The translations under genes were made by a program, and so were the position numbers. A stretch of 64,000 nucleotides of DNA, taken from positions 667,141,501 through 667,205,500 of the forward strand of contig CM057456.1 of the NCBI GenBank assembly GCA_016271365.2. The letters run 5' to 3'. The notes beneath the pieces are model-generated. The model did not search any database, had not been told where the DNA came from, and saw only the letters and a list, made by a program, of their open reading frames with translations. Shown here piece by piece: positions 32,380 through 43,299 of the stretch (position 1 is the stretch's first letter; every line of letters begins with the position of its first letter). This DNA is from Neoceratodus forsteri. Lineage: Eukaryota > Chordata > Ceratodontiformes > Ceratodontidae.

Positions 32380-34950
32380 GGCTAGGATATGATATGAAGG
32401 ATGGTAGAGGAGTAGAGGGTGAACTTGGAATGCTGGTACACTTGGGTAGCTATGATCTAATGAACCAGCCTATGGAGGCAGTGAAGAACAACTTTCAGAG
32501 GCTGGGTGACAGATTGAAGGCACACTCAGCTTCACTGGCCCTCTCTAGGGTTCTCCATGTATGTGATAGGGAAAAGGAAAAGGCCAGAGTGAAAGGAGAA
32601 AACTGAGGCATTTAATAGGTGGTTGAACAGATGATGTCAGCAGAAGGGGTATCTGTGTGTGGGTGAATGTTGGATGACAGATGGCTCATCAAGTGTGATG
32701 GCCTTCACCTGACAAAAGAGAGGGCTTTTGCACCTGGGCTCAAGTTTGATGTCTACATTAACAGACATTTAAACAAAGCAGGGGTAGACTGAGGGTGGGA
32801 AATCACAGTGGATGGAGAACAAAAGCAAAATCAAGCTAGAAATAAAAGCTAGTAGCAGTGGGACTGAAAGTAACAGGGCATGGGTCCATTATAAGTTAAG
32901 AATGGGTGACAATGCCAGCTAGGAACAGGAAAATAAGGAGGGAAAGGACAGATAATGGGAAAGGAGCTGACAAAAAGTGAAAGGGTACAGGAACAAGCTG
33001 TGGACACAAAGTTAGTGAGCACTATGTGATAGTGGTGGATGTGGAGTTAGACTTGTTACATAGAAACATAGACTTTGCCGGCAGATAAGGACTGCTAGGC
33101 CCATCTAGTCTGCCCATTTCCCTACCTACAGGATAGGCCGCAGATCCTAGTTAACCAACAGCCTATTTCTTCCTACCCCCAACAAGAATTGCCTTATGTC
33201 TGTCCCATGCATTCTTGGATTCTCCCACAGTTTTAGACCCCACAACCTCCTTAGGAAGGCTGTTCCATGCATCCACTACCCTCTCTGTGAAATAATACTT
33301 CCTCACATTGCCCCCGAACCGCCGTTACATTACAGAAACATGGGCCACCAAGAATGACAACTGGGACCTGGCAGTACAGGGGCACACCATAACAGGTGAG
33401 GTGGGGTAATGGAAAACAAGGTAGGGTAGACCTTTATGTCAAGGAAGGCATAGACGTGGTAGAGTATGAAGTCATCAGGTGTGGGACCAAGGTGTCAGAA
33501 TCGTTGTAGTAATGAGAGTAGAAACTGTGAAGCTGACAGAAGGAGGCAGGCTGATAAAGGTGGATGAGCACAAGGCAGCAATGCTTAATGACTACTTCAG
33601 CTCTTTATTTACTTTGGAGGATAGCGGTCCCTTGCCAGAAAGTGGCATAAAGGCTGCTGCAAGAGGGATCTCAGAAATGAGGCAGGTGGTAATTACAAGG
33701 GAAAGGGTGAGAAAGGGGGCTACTGCCTTGAAGTATATAAGGCTGCAGGGCCAGTTAGATTTAACCTGTGTGTGCTTAGGGAATTGGCATCGGAACTGGC
33801 TGAACCTCTGACAGGCATATTCAGTAGCTCACTACAGTCAAGAGTAGTTTGAAAAGACTGGAGGGTAGTAGACACTGTTCTGGTCCATAAGGGAGGAGAC
33901 AAGGAGCAACTGGTTAACTATAGGTCTGTCAGTCTTATCTCCATTGTGGGTAAACTGATGGAGACAGTAGTCATGGAGGACCTAGTGAACTACCTGGAGT
34001 GAAATAGTCTCCTGTATAGTAAACAGCAGGTGTTCATGGTGGGGAGGTCTTGAGTCTCAGACTACCTGATAGTGTTCTTTGACTGGGCAAGTAGGGCAGC
34101 AGATCAAAGACAATTGGTGGATTTGATCTACTTCAGGTTCAGCAAGGCATTCAACTTGGTGCTATGTAGAAGTTTACTGAAGAGTTTGATTATCTGGGTG
34201 TAACAAAATGTGTTAGACGAGCTCAACCTCTTTTTTCAAAAGGAAAAAATATGTCTTAAATCAGATTTTGCAGGAAAAATGTATTGTTGCTCTGATCTTT
34301 TGCTACAGGACTTCCTCAGGAGACATTATCTGCGTCTACTGACTGTCTTGAACTTTTTTCAAAATATTTCTCAAATCCTTCTGGTTAGTTTCCTGGAGCA
34401 TGCTGTTTCAGAAATATGTGCAAATGAGGAAAATGACCTGGGAGTTGTCTTAAACAACTCCCTAAAGCAATTCAGCCACTGCAATAAGGCATACAGAAGA
34501 ATGTTGGGTTGTATTGGGAGGAGGTTCCTTAGCAGGAGGAAGGAGGAAATACTACGTCGCCATAGATTACTGATGAGGGAGAATCTGGAGTACAATGCAC
34601 AGCTCCGGAGTCACCACCTAAGGAAAGACAAAGGCTGGCTGCAGACGGTGCAGCATAGAATAACCCAAAATGAGTCGGGCCCAAAGGGAAGATTCTATGA
34701 GAATCAGCTCACGGCACTGAACACGTACTTGCTGGAAGACAGAAAGAAGACAGAGTCATGATCATGACCTTCAAGTTGCTGAAAGGAATGAACAAGGTGA
34801 ACTGCGAAGAATTATTCAGCAGTAGTGAGTCAAAAACACTGGGACATGAGTGGAAGTTGCTGGGGGGGGGTATTCAAGATGGACATGAGAAGGTTTTCTT
34901 TACACAGAGGGTGGTTGAGCCATTCAGTTCTATTCAGTTTTATTAGGGAC
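32380..34950 (+). mobile_element. CR1-C, decayed CR1 LINE
   Basis: ORF1 esterase remnant (VHLGSYDLMNQ, family VHLGTND, with the flanking NNFQRLGDRLKAH), a split endonuclease start (LDLLHY ... ETWATKNDNWDLAVQGH around the insertion at 33062-33323), then reverse-transcriptase pieces: AAMLNDYFSSLFT (33580), NYRSVSLISIVGKLMETVV (33915), then ENDLGVVLNNSLKQF (34425), ENLEYNAQLRSHHLRKDKG and the LEDRKKTE C-terminus. The catalytic palm block is missing between 34150 and 34420, where about 200 bp of foreign sequence lies. Many stops. Confidence 0.8.
33062..33323 (-). mobile_element. short CR1 3' end inserted in CR1-C, 7-bp target duplication
   Basis: A 262-bp minus-strand CR1 tail, nearly the same 3' UTR as CR1-A (both carry the GATCCTAGTTAACCAACAGCC-type region in complement). 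It is flanked by GTTACAT at 33055-33061 and 33324-33330 and splits the endonuclease frame of CR1-C. Confidence 0.9.
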
Positions 34951-35358
34951 TGTGACAACTGAGGCAAGCTCATTTGCAATGGTATCCCTTCAAGTGCAGA
35001 AGTTACATATAGAAGTTTCTGTTACAAAAGTAGAAGTGCAATATATATACAGAATATATACTATGTCACATAGTGAATACACTTCATGTGATACATTTAG
35101 TGCACACGCATCAATATACTGTAACTTAGTTTCTGTCACACATTGAGCTCTTTATGTAATCCCTCTTTCTACAGAGTAACAGATTGCTTTGGAGTTGTCT
35201 GCTCAAACCACAGCTTCAAGGTTCTGATAGTGGGATCCTTACCCTGAATAACATGGAACTCTGCTGGCAAGGAATTCCATAGCTGAGGAATCAAGTAACT
35301 GTAGGAAAAGGTGGATCTTTGGGTTCTGACTCATGGGGTTCAATTTTAAAAGACCTCT

Positions 35359-35385
35359 TAGATCACCACAATTTGTGGTGATCTA
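35359..35385. repeat. perfect 27-bp palindrome at an insertion edge
   Basis: TAGATCACCACAA, one central T, then TTGTGGTGATCTA. It lies exactly where LINE-D coding sequence gives way to the inserted element. Confidence 0.9.
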
Positions 35386-36690
35386 GGGCTGCAGCAAACT
35401 CTGGGTGCATCAGGAACCCTAAGCCCAATTCTGTAAAACCACGGGTCCCTGCAGCAAACATCCAAGAGTGCTGTGCCTGCAGGCTAGTGCCAAACAATTG
35501 GCACATCTGTAGGAATTGCTGCAGGGATTCAGCTCCTCCCCTTCCCAGTGCAACACTAGAGGGGCTGGGATGGTTGGGGAGTGTGATGAAACATGTGTGC
35601 CAGGAGGTGTCCAATGGCATAGGGGGCACAGGGGTGCCATGCGGAGGATGGTGGGCATGCAAGGAGGTGATATGGCACCTGGTGGGGGTTCCATTTGTAT
35701 AACTATGAAGCTAATGGACAGTACTCCAGGGGGTCCAGGGACAAACAGTGCTTGAGGCTGGGGCTGCTGCTAGGGCTGTGCCCATGTGGGGCTATGGTTT
35801 GTTCCTGGCCCCCTGCTGTACTATCCATTAACTTAATAATTATATGGAAAGCACTCCTACTGCATGCTACATTACCCCCTCGCATCCCCATCATCTCCCT
35901 GACTCCACCTATGGCAACCCTGTGCCCCTTCTGCCCCAGACCCCACATTCAGAGCCCCCACAATTCATCACATTGGTGCATGGTGCATAGACCACCTCAT
36001 GAGCTGGACTAAGCTGAGCCCCTTGCTGCAGCCATGGCAGGGCTTACAGGCTACAAAACAAGGGGATGGTGCAGCCTCACCATGGCACAAGCCCCCTTGC
36101 AACCTGGTGCACAGGCACTTTTGCTGCAATGGCTGAGCAAAGGGGCTTTGCCACATGGCATCCTGATGAGGTTGCAACTGGTGTTTGTGAGTCAGTATCA
36201 CCACAAACTATGATGCAAAGGTGCCACTTGCATCATCCCGTTTGATGCAGGTACCTTGCATTATAGATTTGCTTTTGAAAATTGGGACCTCGGAGTCTTC
36301 AGACCCTATTTATGAATGGTAGTGCAGGGCTTGTGAACAAGCCCTGTGTCCCTGCAAAGTCTGGCGCTCCTGTGTTGAAGGGTATGTTGCAACTTGCACT
36401 AAATTTTGGAACCCTGGATGCAGATTGCATTACTGCTCTCAATTTACTGCAGCTCCTGCCAATGCTGTGGTGCAAACCCCATTAACCGGGGCTCTCCATG
36501 GATGCATAGTTATGCCAGGGGAAAGCTGGTCTACCTTTGCTGAAGTGTCGCAAAGGACTTGTAGCATGGGAGTTGTAGCATGATTTCTTTCAAAATAGCA
36601 CATGTGGCACAGTTTGACACAAGTCAGCACTTGCATTGTTCTCTTAGTTGCAAGTCCTTTGCAGCGACTGCAGAACTATTGAAAATTGGG
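35386..36690. mobile_element. insert in LINE-D, probable non-autonomous DNA element
   Basis: About 1.3 kb with no LINE sequence. Near the left edge GCCCAATTCTGTAAAACCAC (35423) and at the right edge GAACTATTGAAAATTGGGCCC (36670-36690) look like a loose terminal inverted repeat of GGGCCCAATTTTC type. A second TTGAAAATTGGGACC lies at 36276, so it may be two elements. Short open frames inside show no motif. Confidence 0.45.
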
Positions 36691-37559
36691 CCCTTCATCT
36701 TTAAAAGTCCTACATTCCTCAGGATTCCTTTCCAGGTCTAATGCTTAAGCATTCTTTTAAGTAGTCTGGGACTAGCCATAAACACTTTTAGCAGCAAAGA
36801 TAGCTTTATGGAGTTTTCTCTGATTTGGGAGTGACACCCACCCCCAACATTTTATTCAGCTCTCAGTGGTGAGTTGTTTTGGGACAATACAAGGTGAAAT
36901 AGTTGTATGGCATGTGCAGTTTGTGCAGTCCTCTGAGAGAAGAAGGATTACAGACTACATTCCCATAGTCAAACAGGGCTGTCAGCGGTGTGTGTATGAT
37001 TCTTATGCCTCAGTTCTGTGGATGAACAGTTTTTATATCTATGAAGCAACTCTAATCTGGTCCCTATTTTTTCAGTCAAGCAATAGACATGGGCATTTCC
37101 GGAAGCAACTGGCTCCATCCAGAAGACTAGGTATTTAATAATTTCCATCTGAGTGACTGCCCATCTAAAGTATGAAATACAAACTGAGTGTTTGGAGTAT
37201 TTCTCAGCTTAGTTTGGGCTGCAAACAATTGTTTTATCTGAGTTTAGCTTTAGTCTGGGGCCTCTAAAGAAAGTTGTATCACAGAAAATCCATCCTGAAG
37301 GGTCATCTGGACATCTGAGAGGGACTCCCCAGAGGTATAAATAACTGTGTCATATGCATAAGTTGGAAGTTCAATTTGCTGATGTTTTCTCTTGTGCAGC
37401 TCAGATATGTAGTGAATAACTGGTTTTTTTGTGCTGATATGAAATGAAACAGTCAATAGCAATACTTCCCTGTCCAGTCTCTTCCAGTTTCTCAATCAGT
37501 GTTCTGGAATATACCATGTCGAAGATCTTAAAGAGCCTTGGAACCATGAAACAGACTAC

Positions 37560-37745
37560 TGGCTCAGCTGATGGACACAGAAATCGTCAAGGGTTTCAAG
37601 TACAGTTACGCAGGATGGTGACAGCATGGCAGGGAGTAAGGGGGAGAAGCAAGAGCACGAACACCATCTGGACAGTAGGTTCCGGGGAAGCATGGGGTAT
37701 ATCAGGGCAGACTGGATGGACTGATGCTCTTTTTCTATACTAGGT
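37560..37745 (+). mobile_element. CR1 3' UTR fragment
   Basis: Contains GGCAGACTGGATGGACTGATGCTCTTTTTCTA, the CR1 3' end (shown here in parts: GGCAGACTGGATGG, CTCTTTTTCT). No coding part remains. Confidence 0.7.
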
Positions 37746-37754
37746 ACTATACTA

Positions 37755-37965
37755 GGTAGATTAAACAGGCAGAAGGTATTTGCCCATATGGCCTGTCTCC
37801 CCTTGTGGGGTTCATTGAACCCTTATTGACAATAGCAGGTGATCATCCAGTCTTCTTTTGAAGACTTTAGCAGACCCTGATTCCACTACTTCAGCAGGGA
37901 GTTGATTCCGTAGTGGAATTATCCTGCTGACTTTATTTGAGTTTCTAAATAAGTGCATTCAACAA
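37755..37965 (-). mobile_element. CR1-like fragment, minus strand
   Basis: Wording such as ATCCAGTCTTCTTTTGAAGA and GATTCCACTACTTCAGCAGG matches the complement of CR1-type 3' coding and UTR sequence of another subfamily. From 37966 to 38480 nothing is recognised. Confidence 0.5.
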
Positions 37966-38496
37966 ATCTTTGTACAGTATATCTTAGTGCACCCACACAT
38001 TTTCACACTTCTTGTAGTACCTTCTATCTGTCTATATATTTCTAACTGCTCTGTGACCACACCTTAGCTGTAAATGGTAAACTGTAAGCTCCGTACACCC
38101 ACAGGAAAAATGTTATCATGTTCAAAAGATAACAAAATGCTGAGCATCCTATTTAAATGAACAATAATGAAAAGTGAGAATGTATGCAAATCATCCAAAG
38201 TTGCAGTCATTGCAGTTAATAAACTGATATTTTCAAATCAAAAAGAAAGAAAACACTCATCTAGTCTGGTTGCTGCAGCAAAGGGTTATCTTAACTAAAT
38301 GTGGATGAAAAATTCCTTTCAATTATGGGGGAATGGTGGGGCATGATGAGTAAGATGGAGAATCTGACACACATTGTAAGACTAAAGAGGGATGCTTTGG
38401 AAAATAAAATAATAGTGCTGGTATTTAGCACTGAAAGGGTAATTAGTTTTGTTTCTTCAGAGAATATTATGGAAAGTAGAAGTATCGTAGAAACAC

Positions 38497-39850
38497 AGAA
38501 ATATAGATTTTGTCATCAGAAAAGGACATTTAGGCCTATCCAGTCTGTCCCTCATCCCTGCCTATCCCATCACCACTGACCCTAGTTGGTCATAGGTGTC
38601 ACTACCTTCCTGTTCCTCTACCTAATATGCCCCTGTGCCTATCCCATATATGACTGAAGCTCCCCACAGTCTTTGCTCCAACTATCTCCTCAGGCAGGCT
38701 GTTCCAGTCATCCACCACCCTTTTCATGAAGAAGTATTTCTGCACATCTCTCTTAAACTTCTTCCTCTTAGCTTCATTGCATGCCCCCTTGTCCTAGTGC
38801 CTTCCCTTCTCTTAAATAGACCCTTCACTTGTACCTTGTCTACTCCTGTGAGGTACTTGTAGGTTTCAATCATGTTCCCTCTTGCGTTCCTCTCTTCAAG
38901 AGAGTACATGTTGAGTTTCTGCAGTCTTTGCTCATATAGCTTCTAGTGCAACCTCCTCTTCTGTACTACTTCCACCATTTCAATGTCCTTGCAGAGGTGT
39001 AACCTCCAGAACTGGGAACAGCACTCCAAGTGGGGTCTCGCTAGTGAGCGATATGATGGCAGTACCGTGTCTCTCCTCCTGCTAGAATTCCCTCCCCCAA
39101 TGCACACAAGCATCCTGGTAGCCTTTCTCACTGCTCCGTCACACTTCCAGATACCCTAATGTCATCAGATATGATGGCTCCTAGGTCTCTTTCTTGCTTG
39201 CTGACTGTAAGCTCCACTCCCCCGTCTTATACACAGCCCCTGGCTCCACGGCACTAAGTGCATAATCTTGCACTTTTTGGCATTGAAACCCAGCTGCTAC
39301 CCCTAGACTATTCCTCTATCCCTTTGAATTCTCTCCATCCCTTCCTGAGTATCAACCCTGTTGCAGATTTTTGTATTATCTACAAAGAGACCTACCATAC
39401 CTTCAAGCTCCTCAACAGTGTCACTTATGAAGCTATTAAAGAGCACTGGTCCCAGCACTAAACCTTGTGGCACCCCACTAGCCACTCTTCTATCACCTGA
39501 GTGGTTACTGTTTACTAACAGCCTTTTCCTCCTATCTCTTAACCAGTCTGATACCCACCTTGTCACCATCTCAACCACCCCCAGGCTGTTTAGTTTCTTA
39601 ACTACTCACCTGTACAGTACCATATTGAAAGCCTTACTGAAGTCCAGATAGGCCATGTCCACTGCTCTCCCTTGATTCACTTACTTAGTAATCCAATCAA
39701 AGAAAACTATGAGATTAGTCTACCATGACCTACCTGCTGTGAAACCATGCTGCTGGTGGTCCTGTAGCCCTTTTTCCTCCAGGTGCTATACAAGTGCCTC
39801 CTTCATTAGTGTCTCCATAAAGGAGATACTGTATCTAGCAATGAGATGTC
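38497..39850 (-). mobile_element. CR1-D, 5'-truncated CR1 LINE (minus strand)
   Basis: A 1.35-kb CR1 with the reverse-transcriptase centre present. From the 5' side (right): HHQQHGFTAG-like block (about 39750), YLDFSKAFNMVLYR (39610-39655), WVSDWLRDRRKRLLVN, SGVPQGLVLGPVLF, then GLFVDNTKICN where the FADD active site reads FVDN. The thumb follows (ARPHLECCSQFWRLHLCKDIE, MYSLEERNARGNMIETYKYL). The 3' UTR ends near 38497 (complement of AGAAACACAGAAATATAG). Several frame breaks. Confidence 0.88.
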
Positions 39851-40049
39851 TTTAGGAAAGGAAACAGAGTAACATCTATAGAACAGTTCTTTGCAAAAAA
39901 ACTTCATTAATGCACTAGTTAGGGTAACTTAACACCACACAAGTAGGGAAATGTGGCATTAGGGTTTAACTGTAACTCCCCAACCCCACTTCCTAAGCAG
40001 CAAAAGGAAAAGGGGATGGGAACAGGGAAAGGGAACATTGTTTAACCAG

Positions 40050-40217
40050 GAGAAGCACACTAAGCCAAAGCTTGTTTCCAGATGCGACTAGGAGCACAAG
40101 GAAGTAAAATTACTTGCTCAGGATCAAATAGAATGCATCTAGGTGGCTGTGGGATTCAAACCCAGGTCTTCAGATTTACAGCTCAGAGCCTTAACCCACT
40201 ACACTATACTGCCTCCA
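40050..40217 (-). mobile_element. MIR-like CORE-SINE (minus strand)
   Basis: Reading the minus strand from 40217: GCAGTATAGTGTAGTGGGTT with a box A match TAGTGTAGTGGG (40195-40206), then a box B match GGTTTGAATCC (40151-40163), then GATCCTGAGCAAGTAATTTTACTTCC, which parallels GACCTTGGGCAAGTTACTTAACC of MIR (each shown in short form). An A-rich run (40218-40227) borders it. Confidence 0.75.
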
Positions 40218-40227
40218 AAAAAAAAAT

Positions 40228-40500
40228 ATTATGATTTTGGCTGTCTTGAGTCTTGGCAAATCAGGGGTGGAGTCTTCCTTGGAGTTTTCAACCCTAATGC
40301 TCACCCTGATATAGTGTTTGAACATACAGAACTATGTGTCCTTGTACAGTATATTACCAGCAACCTGTGGGCCATGCCAGAAGAAAACAGATCACATCTG
40401 ACCTTGTCTGCTCTTGGAATGGGGTGGGCATTAGGGTTGAAAACCTCAAGGAAGACCACACCCATGATTTGCCAAGACTCAGGACAGCCAAAACTATAAG
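40228..40500. mobile_element. nested MITE with ~65-bp inverted arms
   Basis: TTTTGGCTGTCTTGAGTC at 40236-40253 and GACTCAGGACAGCCAAAA at 40477-40494 are near-perfect complements. Pairing continues through TTGGCAAATC, TTCCTTGAGG and AACCCTAATGC on both sides. The outermost bases read TTATGA/TATAAG, a possible TTA target site as in Harbinger elements. Confidence 0.8.
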
Positions 40501-40796
40501 GATTTTTTTTCTTTTGCTGCTTGGTGTGTGTGTGGGGGGGTCAAGGTGGGAAGTTAGGATTAAACCTTAATGCCGCATTTCCCAGTTTTTGTCATGTTAA
40601 GTTACTATAACTGGTGCAATAACAAAGTTTTTTGCAAAGAACTTCCTTTCTTTTTGACAGAGTGGAATAATATCTTCATTCACACAGGTCCCTTCAGGAC
40701 CTAGGTGAACAGGAGCAGTGTGCAGGGCCCTTTTATTCCTTGCAACATGGGAAGAATCTATCCACCTTCAGAAGTACAGCACCTGGCACATTAACT

Positions 40797-40936
40797 CTAC
40801 ACAGTCACTCTTCACACACTCACTCTTCACACATTCAGTGTTCACACATTCACTCTTCACGCACTCACTCTTCACACATTCAGTGTTCACACACTCACTC
40901 TTCACACATTCAGTGTTCACACATTCACTCTTGATT
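40797..40936. repeat. 15-bp minisatellite
   Basis: About nine copies of TTCACACAYTCASTS in two alternating versions, CACTC-ending and CAGTG-ending. Confidence 0.95.
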
Positions 40937-41029
40937 TGCTTTGTTTTTTACATTGTCCACAAATGGTTCACGATAGTCATTTATTGATTGCCTTTATAAA
41001 CATGACATGTAGCATTTATAGTATATTGG

Positions 41030-41660
41030 CTGAAATGTCATTTCACACCAGAATTTAAAAAAAAATGATTCAACTCACTTTTATGAGGTGGTGTGGAAAA
41101 ATAACTATGTTGAAATTTTGGAGTCAAAATACTGAAAATTAGGAGAGAACACTGAAATACTACAATGTTCAGTCATAACCTAGGCATTTTGTTGCATTTG
41201 TACATAAAAATTTCAGCATAGCCTTTTTGTTACCTTACCTCACCTCCTGAACCTGGTAGGTGGAAATTTTCAAATCCCTGCTGAAATGTGATTCTGCACC
41301 ACCAAAATATAATTACGTGCCACAGGTGCAAACACATTTTGACCAGGATTTGAAAAATGACAGCTGTCATGTTCATGAGGTGGTGTGAAAAAATGGTTAT
41401 GTTGAAAGTCTTGGGTCAAAATATTAAAAATTACCGAAGCTGTGAGGGAGCATAAATACATTTCAATGTATGCTCATATCTTTGCCTGTTTTACATATTT
41501 TTACACACATTTTTTGACATAGCCATCTTGTGACCCTACAGTACCTCATGAACAATGGCAGTGAACATTTTCAAACCCTGCCCAAAAAGTGATTTCTCCA
41601 GATGACTGCAAAATCCCCTTTCAGGCCTGATTGGCATAATTCCATTGCCATTGGTCATGA
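41030..41660 (-). repeat. ~290-bp satellite array, minus orientation
   Basis: CTATGTTGAAATTTTGGAGTC (41105) and TTATGTTGAAAGTCTTGGGTC (41396) mark two monomers about 290 bp apart, with the shared CACATTTTGACCAGGATTTG and TGACAGCTGTCATGTTCATGAG blocks. Same family as 3385-4560. From 41661 to 42370 no gene or repeat is recognised; the DNA is AT-rich. Confidence 0.8.
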
Positions 41661-42371
41661 GGTGAGCTCCCAAAAAGTCCAACACAGAGATCAGGTGGGT
41701 CCCCTTCTATATACTTTCAAGTGTCTTTCGTTTGGAGACTGGTTAAGGCATGATAACTTGCCAAAATTCAAACGAACCAGCCATGCTCATGACTGAAGTC
41801 AGTAAAGTCTTTTTCAGGCTTTATTGCAATTTATATTATTCAGCACAGGTTCCCTAGTCACTGTCCAATGTTTTACCCTTTCCATTGGGCTTCCTCAGGA
41901 GAGGGAATCTGCATTAAAACATTTCAAAATATATAATAATTATTTGATTTCTGGCAAGTAGTACATATTTATGTATACAACCCTTCAGAATATTTCCATT
42001 TAACAAGTGCTATTCCTTTTCCAGCTCCATCATACAAAATTGCCATGTAAACAGAAATTAAATTTTAAACTACCTAATATTTCATCAATGACTTAATGAT
42101 AAAACTGGTTATACTTTATGTAATCAGAACTCAGATTTGCACAGAGTTAATAATTTTGCTTGAAGAACCAAAGTCATAATGTAACTAATAAAAGGACATA
42201 CAATATGCAAACATTGTTTAGGACAACAAGAGAAACACTCCTTACAAGAAAATTTACCATAGAAAACAATATTTTTCTTCTTCCATTTGGTAATACAGCA
42301 CTTATAAGCTAGAGTGCCAATAGAGGTCCCTAATTACTGTATATAGTGTCAGATACTGGACGCATACTTTT

Positions 42372-42450
42372 GTCTGAGGGCCTACAGGCAGACTGGATGG
42401 GTCTAGCGGTCCTTATCTGCTGACAATTTCTGTGTTTCTATGTTTCTGAT
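42372..42450 (+). mobile_element. CR1 3' end fragment
   Basis: GGCAGACTGGATGGGTCTAG and CGGTCCTTATCTGC, then TTTCTGTGTTTCTATGTTTC: the last 75 bp of a CR1. From 42451 to 43300 no feature is recognised. Confidence 0.85.
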
Positions 42451-43299
42451 ACAGCCAAGCTCTGATTGCTTAGAAATATTATTAAGACTGCTTAGAAAAT
42501 GGGCTTGAAAAGTACTGCATGCTGATTGGCTGAAAGCCCCATCCAGGCATGCATTTATTTTTCAACTATGCCCAGTAAAAAACAAGTGCCACTGGCAAGT
42601 GCCCAATTACTTTGGGTATCCTTGTGCCCCTACGAATTTTAAAACTGGCCAGCCACCATTTTATTTCTGCTCACTAAGTGAGAGGAAAGCACTTCTCATT
42701 GTAAGTGCCATTTATGTAAAACTGAAACCACAGCCTTAGTTGCCCCACTAAATGCACCAACTGAATAAGAAGTGCAGAGATTATTCAACTAAACCACCAA
42801 CATACTCAATAAACAAATCTTTTTTTTTTCTAAGTAAACTGCCACCATAGTTGCTGCTGTTCGTCACAGTAACATTCTCGGTCCACTCTCCCATTTGCCC
42901 TGGCTGCTATATTTCCTGAGGTTTTTTAAAGCTGATGAATATGACAGAACTTTTTTTTTTTTACGAATGTGGCAGCAGTAGTGTAAACTAAATGACTCTA
43001 TTCTCTTATAGTTAGTTAGCTCAACCTCAGGGTCAGTCAAGTGCTGACTACATGAAATGTACCTCTGGTGACAGCCAGAGGTCCCGATTCCCCTGCTTCA
43101 GTCCACTTCTCTCAGTGTCAGTACACACAGAAAGAAATAAAACTTCCATATTGAATAATTACAATTTGCTATTAAACTCCTGTGGCTTCTTGGACACTTA
43201 CTGTTATTTCAAAATTGTTCAGTTTTATCATGCAGAAGCTCTTCCCAATTCCTTTAAAGTCCTTGACACGGTATACCGTGAAAATTGCAACTACAAAAT

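Larger units (their letters stand above)
34935..37510 (-). mobile_element. LINE-D, CR1/L2-group LINE related to LINE-A (minus strand)
   Basis: On the minus strand from right to left: the palm block AYDTVIYTSGESLSDVQMTLQDGF (37290-37410), which parallels ADDTILYASGSSLTEVREAL of LINE-A but with YAYD in place of the active site; a DYGNVVCNPSSL block near 36950; and the C-terminal block LIPQLWNSLPAEFHVIQGKDP (35170-35320). The 3' end lies near 34935. A separate element (about 35386-36690) interrupts it before the C-terminal block. Confidence 0.75.
39885..40643. mobile_element. MITE with ~130-bp inverted arms carrying passengers
   Basis: The left end AGTTCTTTGCAAAAAAACTT (39885) and right end AAGTTTTTTGCAAAGAACT (40625-40643) are reverse complements. 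Complementarity continues to about 40015 on the left and 40505 on the right (GTAACTTAACA, GGGAAATG.GGCATTA, AGCAGCAAAAG). The terminal 15 bp and the internal order match the MITE at 2139-2500. Between the arms lie a MIR-like SINE and a second MITE. Confidence 0.85.

Noticed and set aside
35363..36204. Several overlapping open frames on both strands inside the LINE-D insert
   Set aside because: Pro/His/Cys-rich chance frames in non-coding repeat DNA.
40151..40206. tRNA gene on the minus strand
   Set aside because: Box A and B belong to a MIR-like SINE with a CORE-type continuation.
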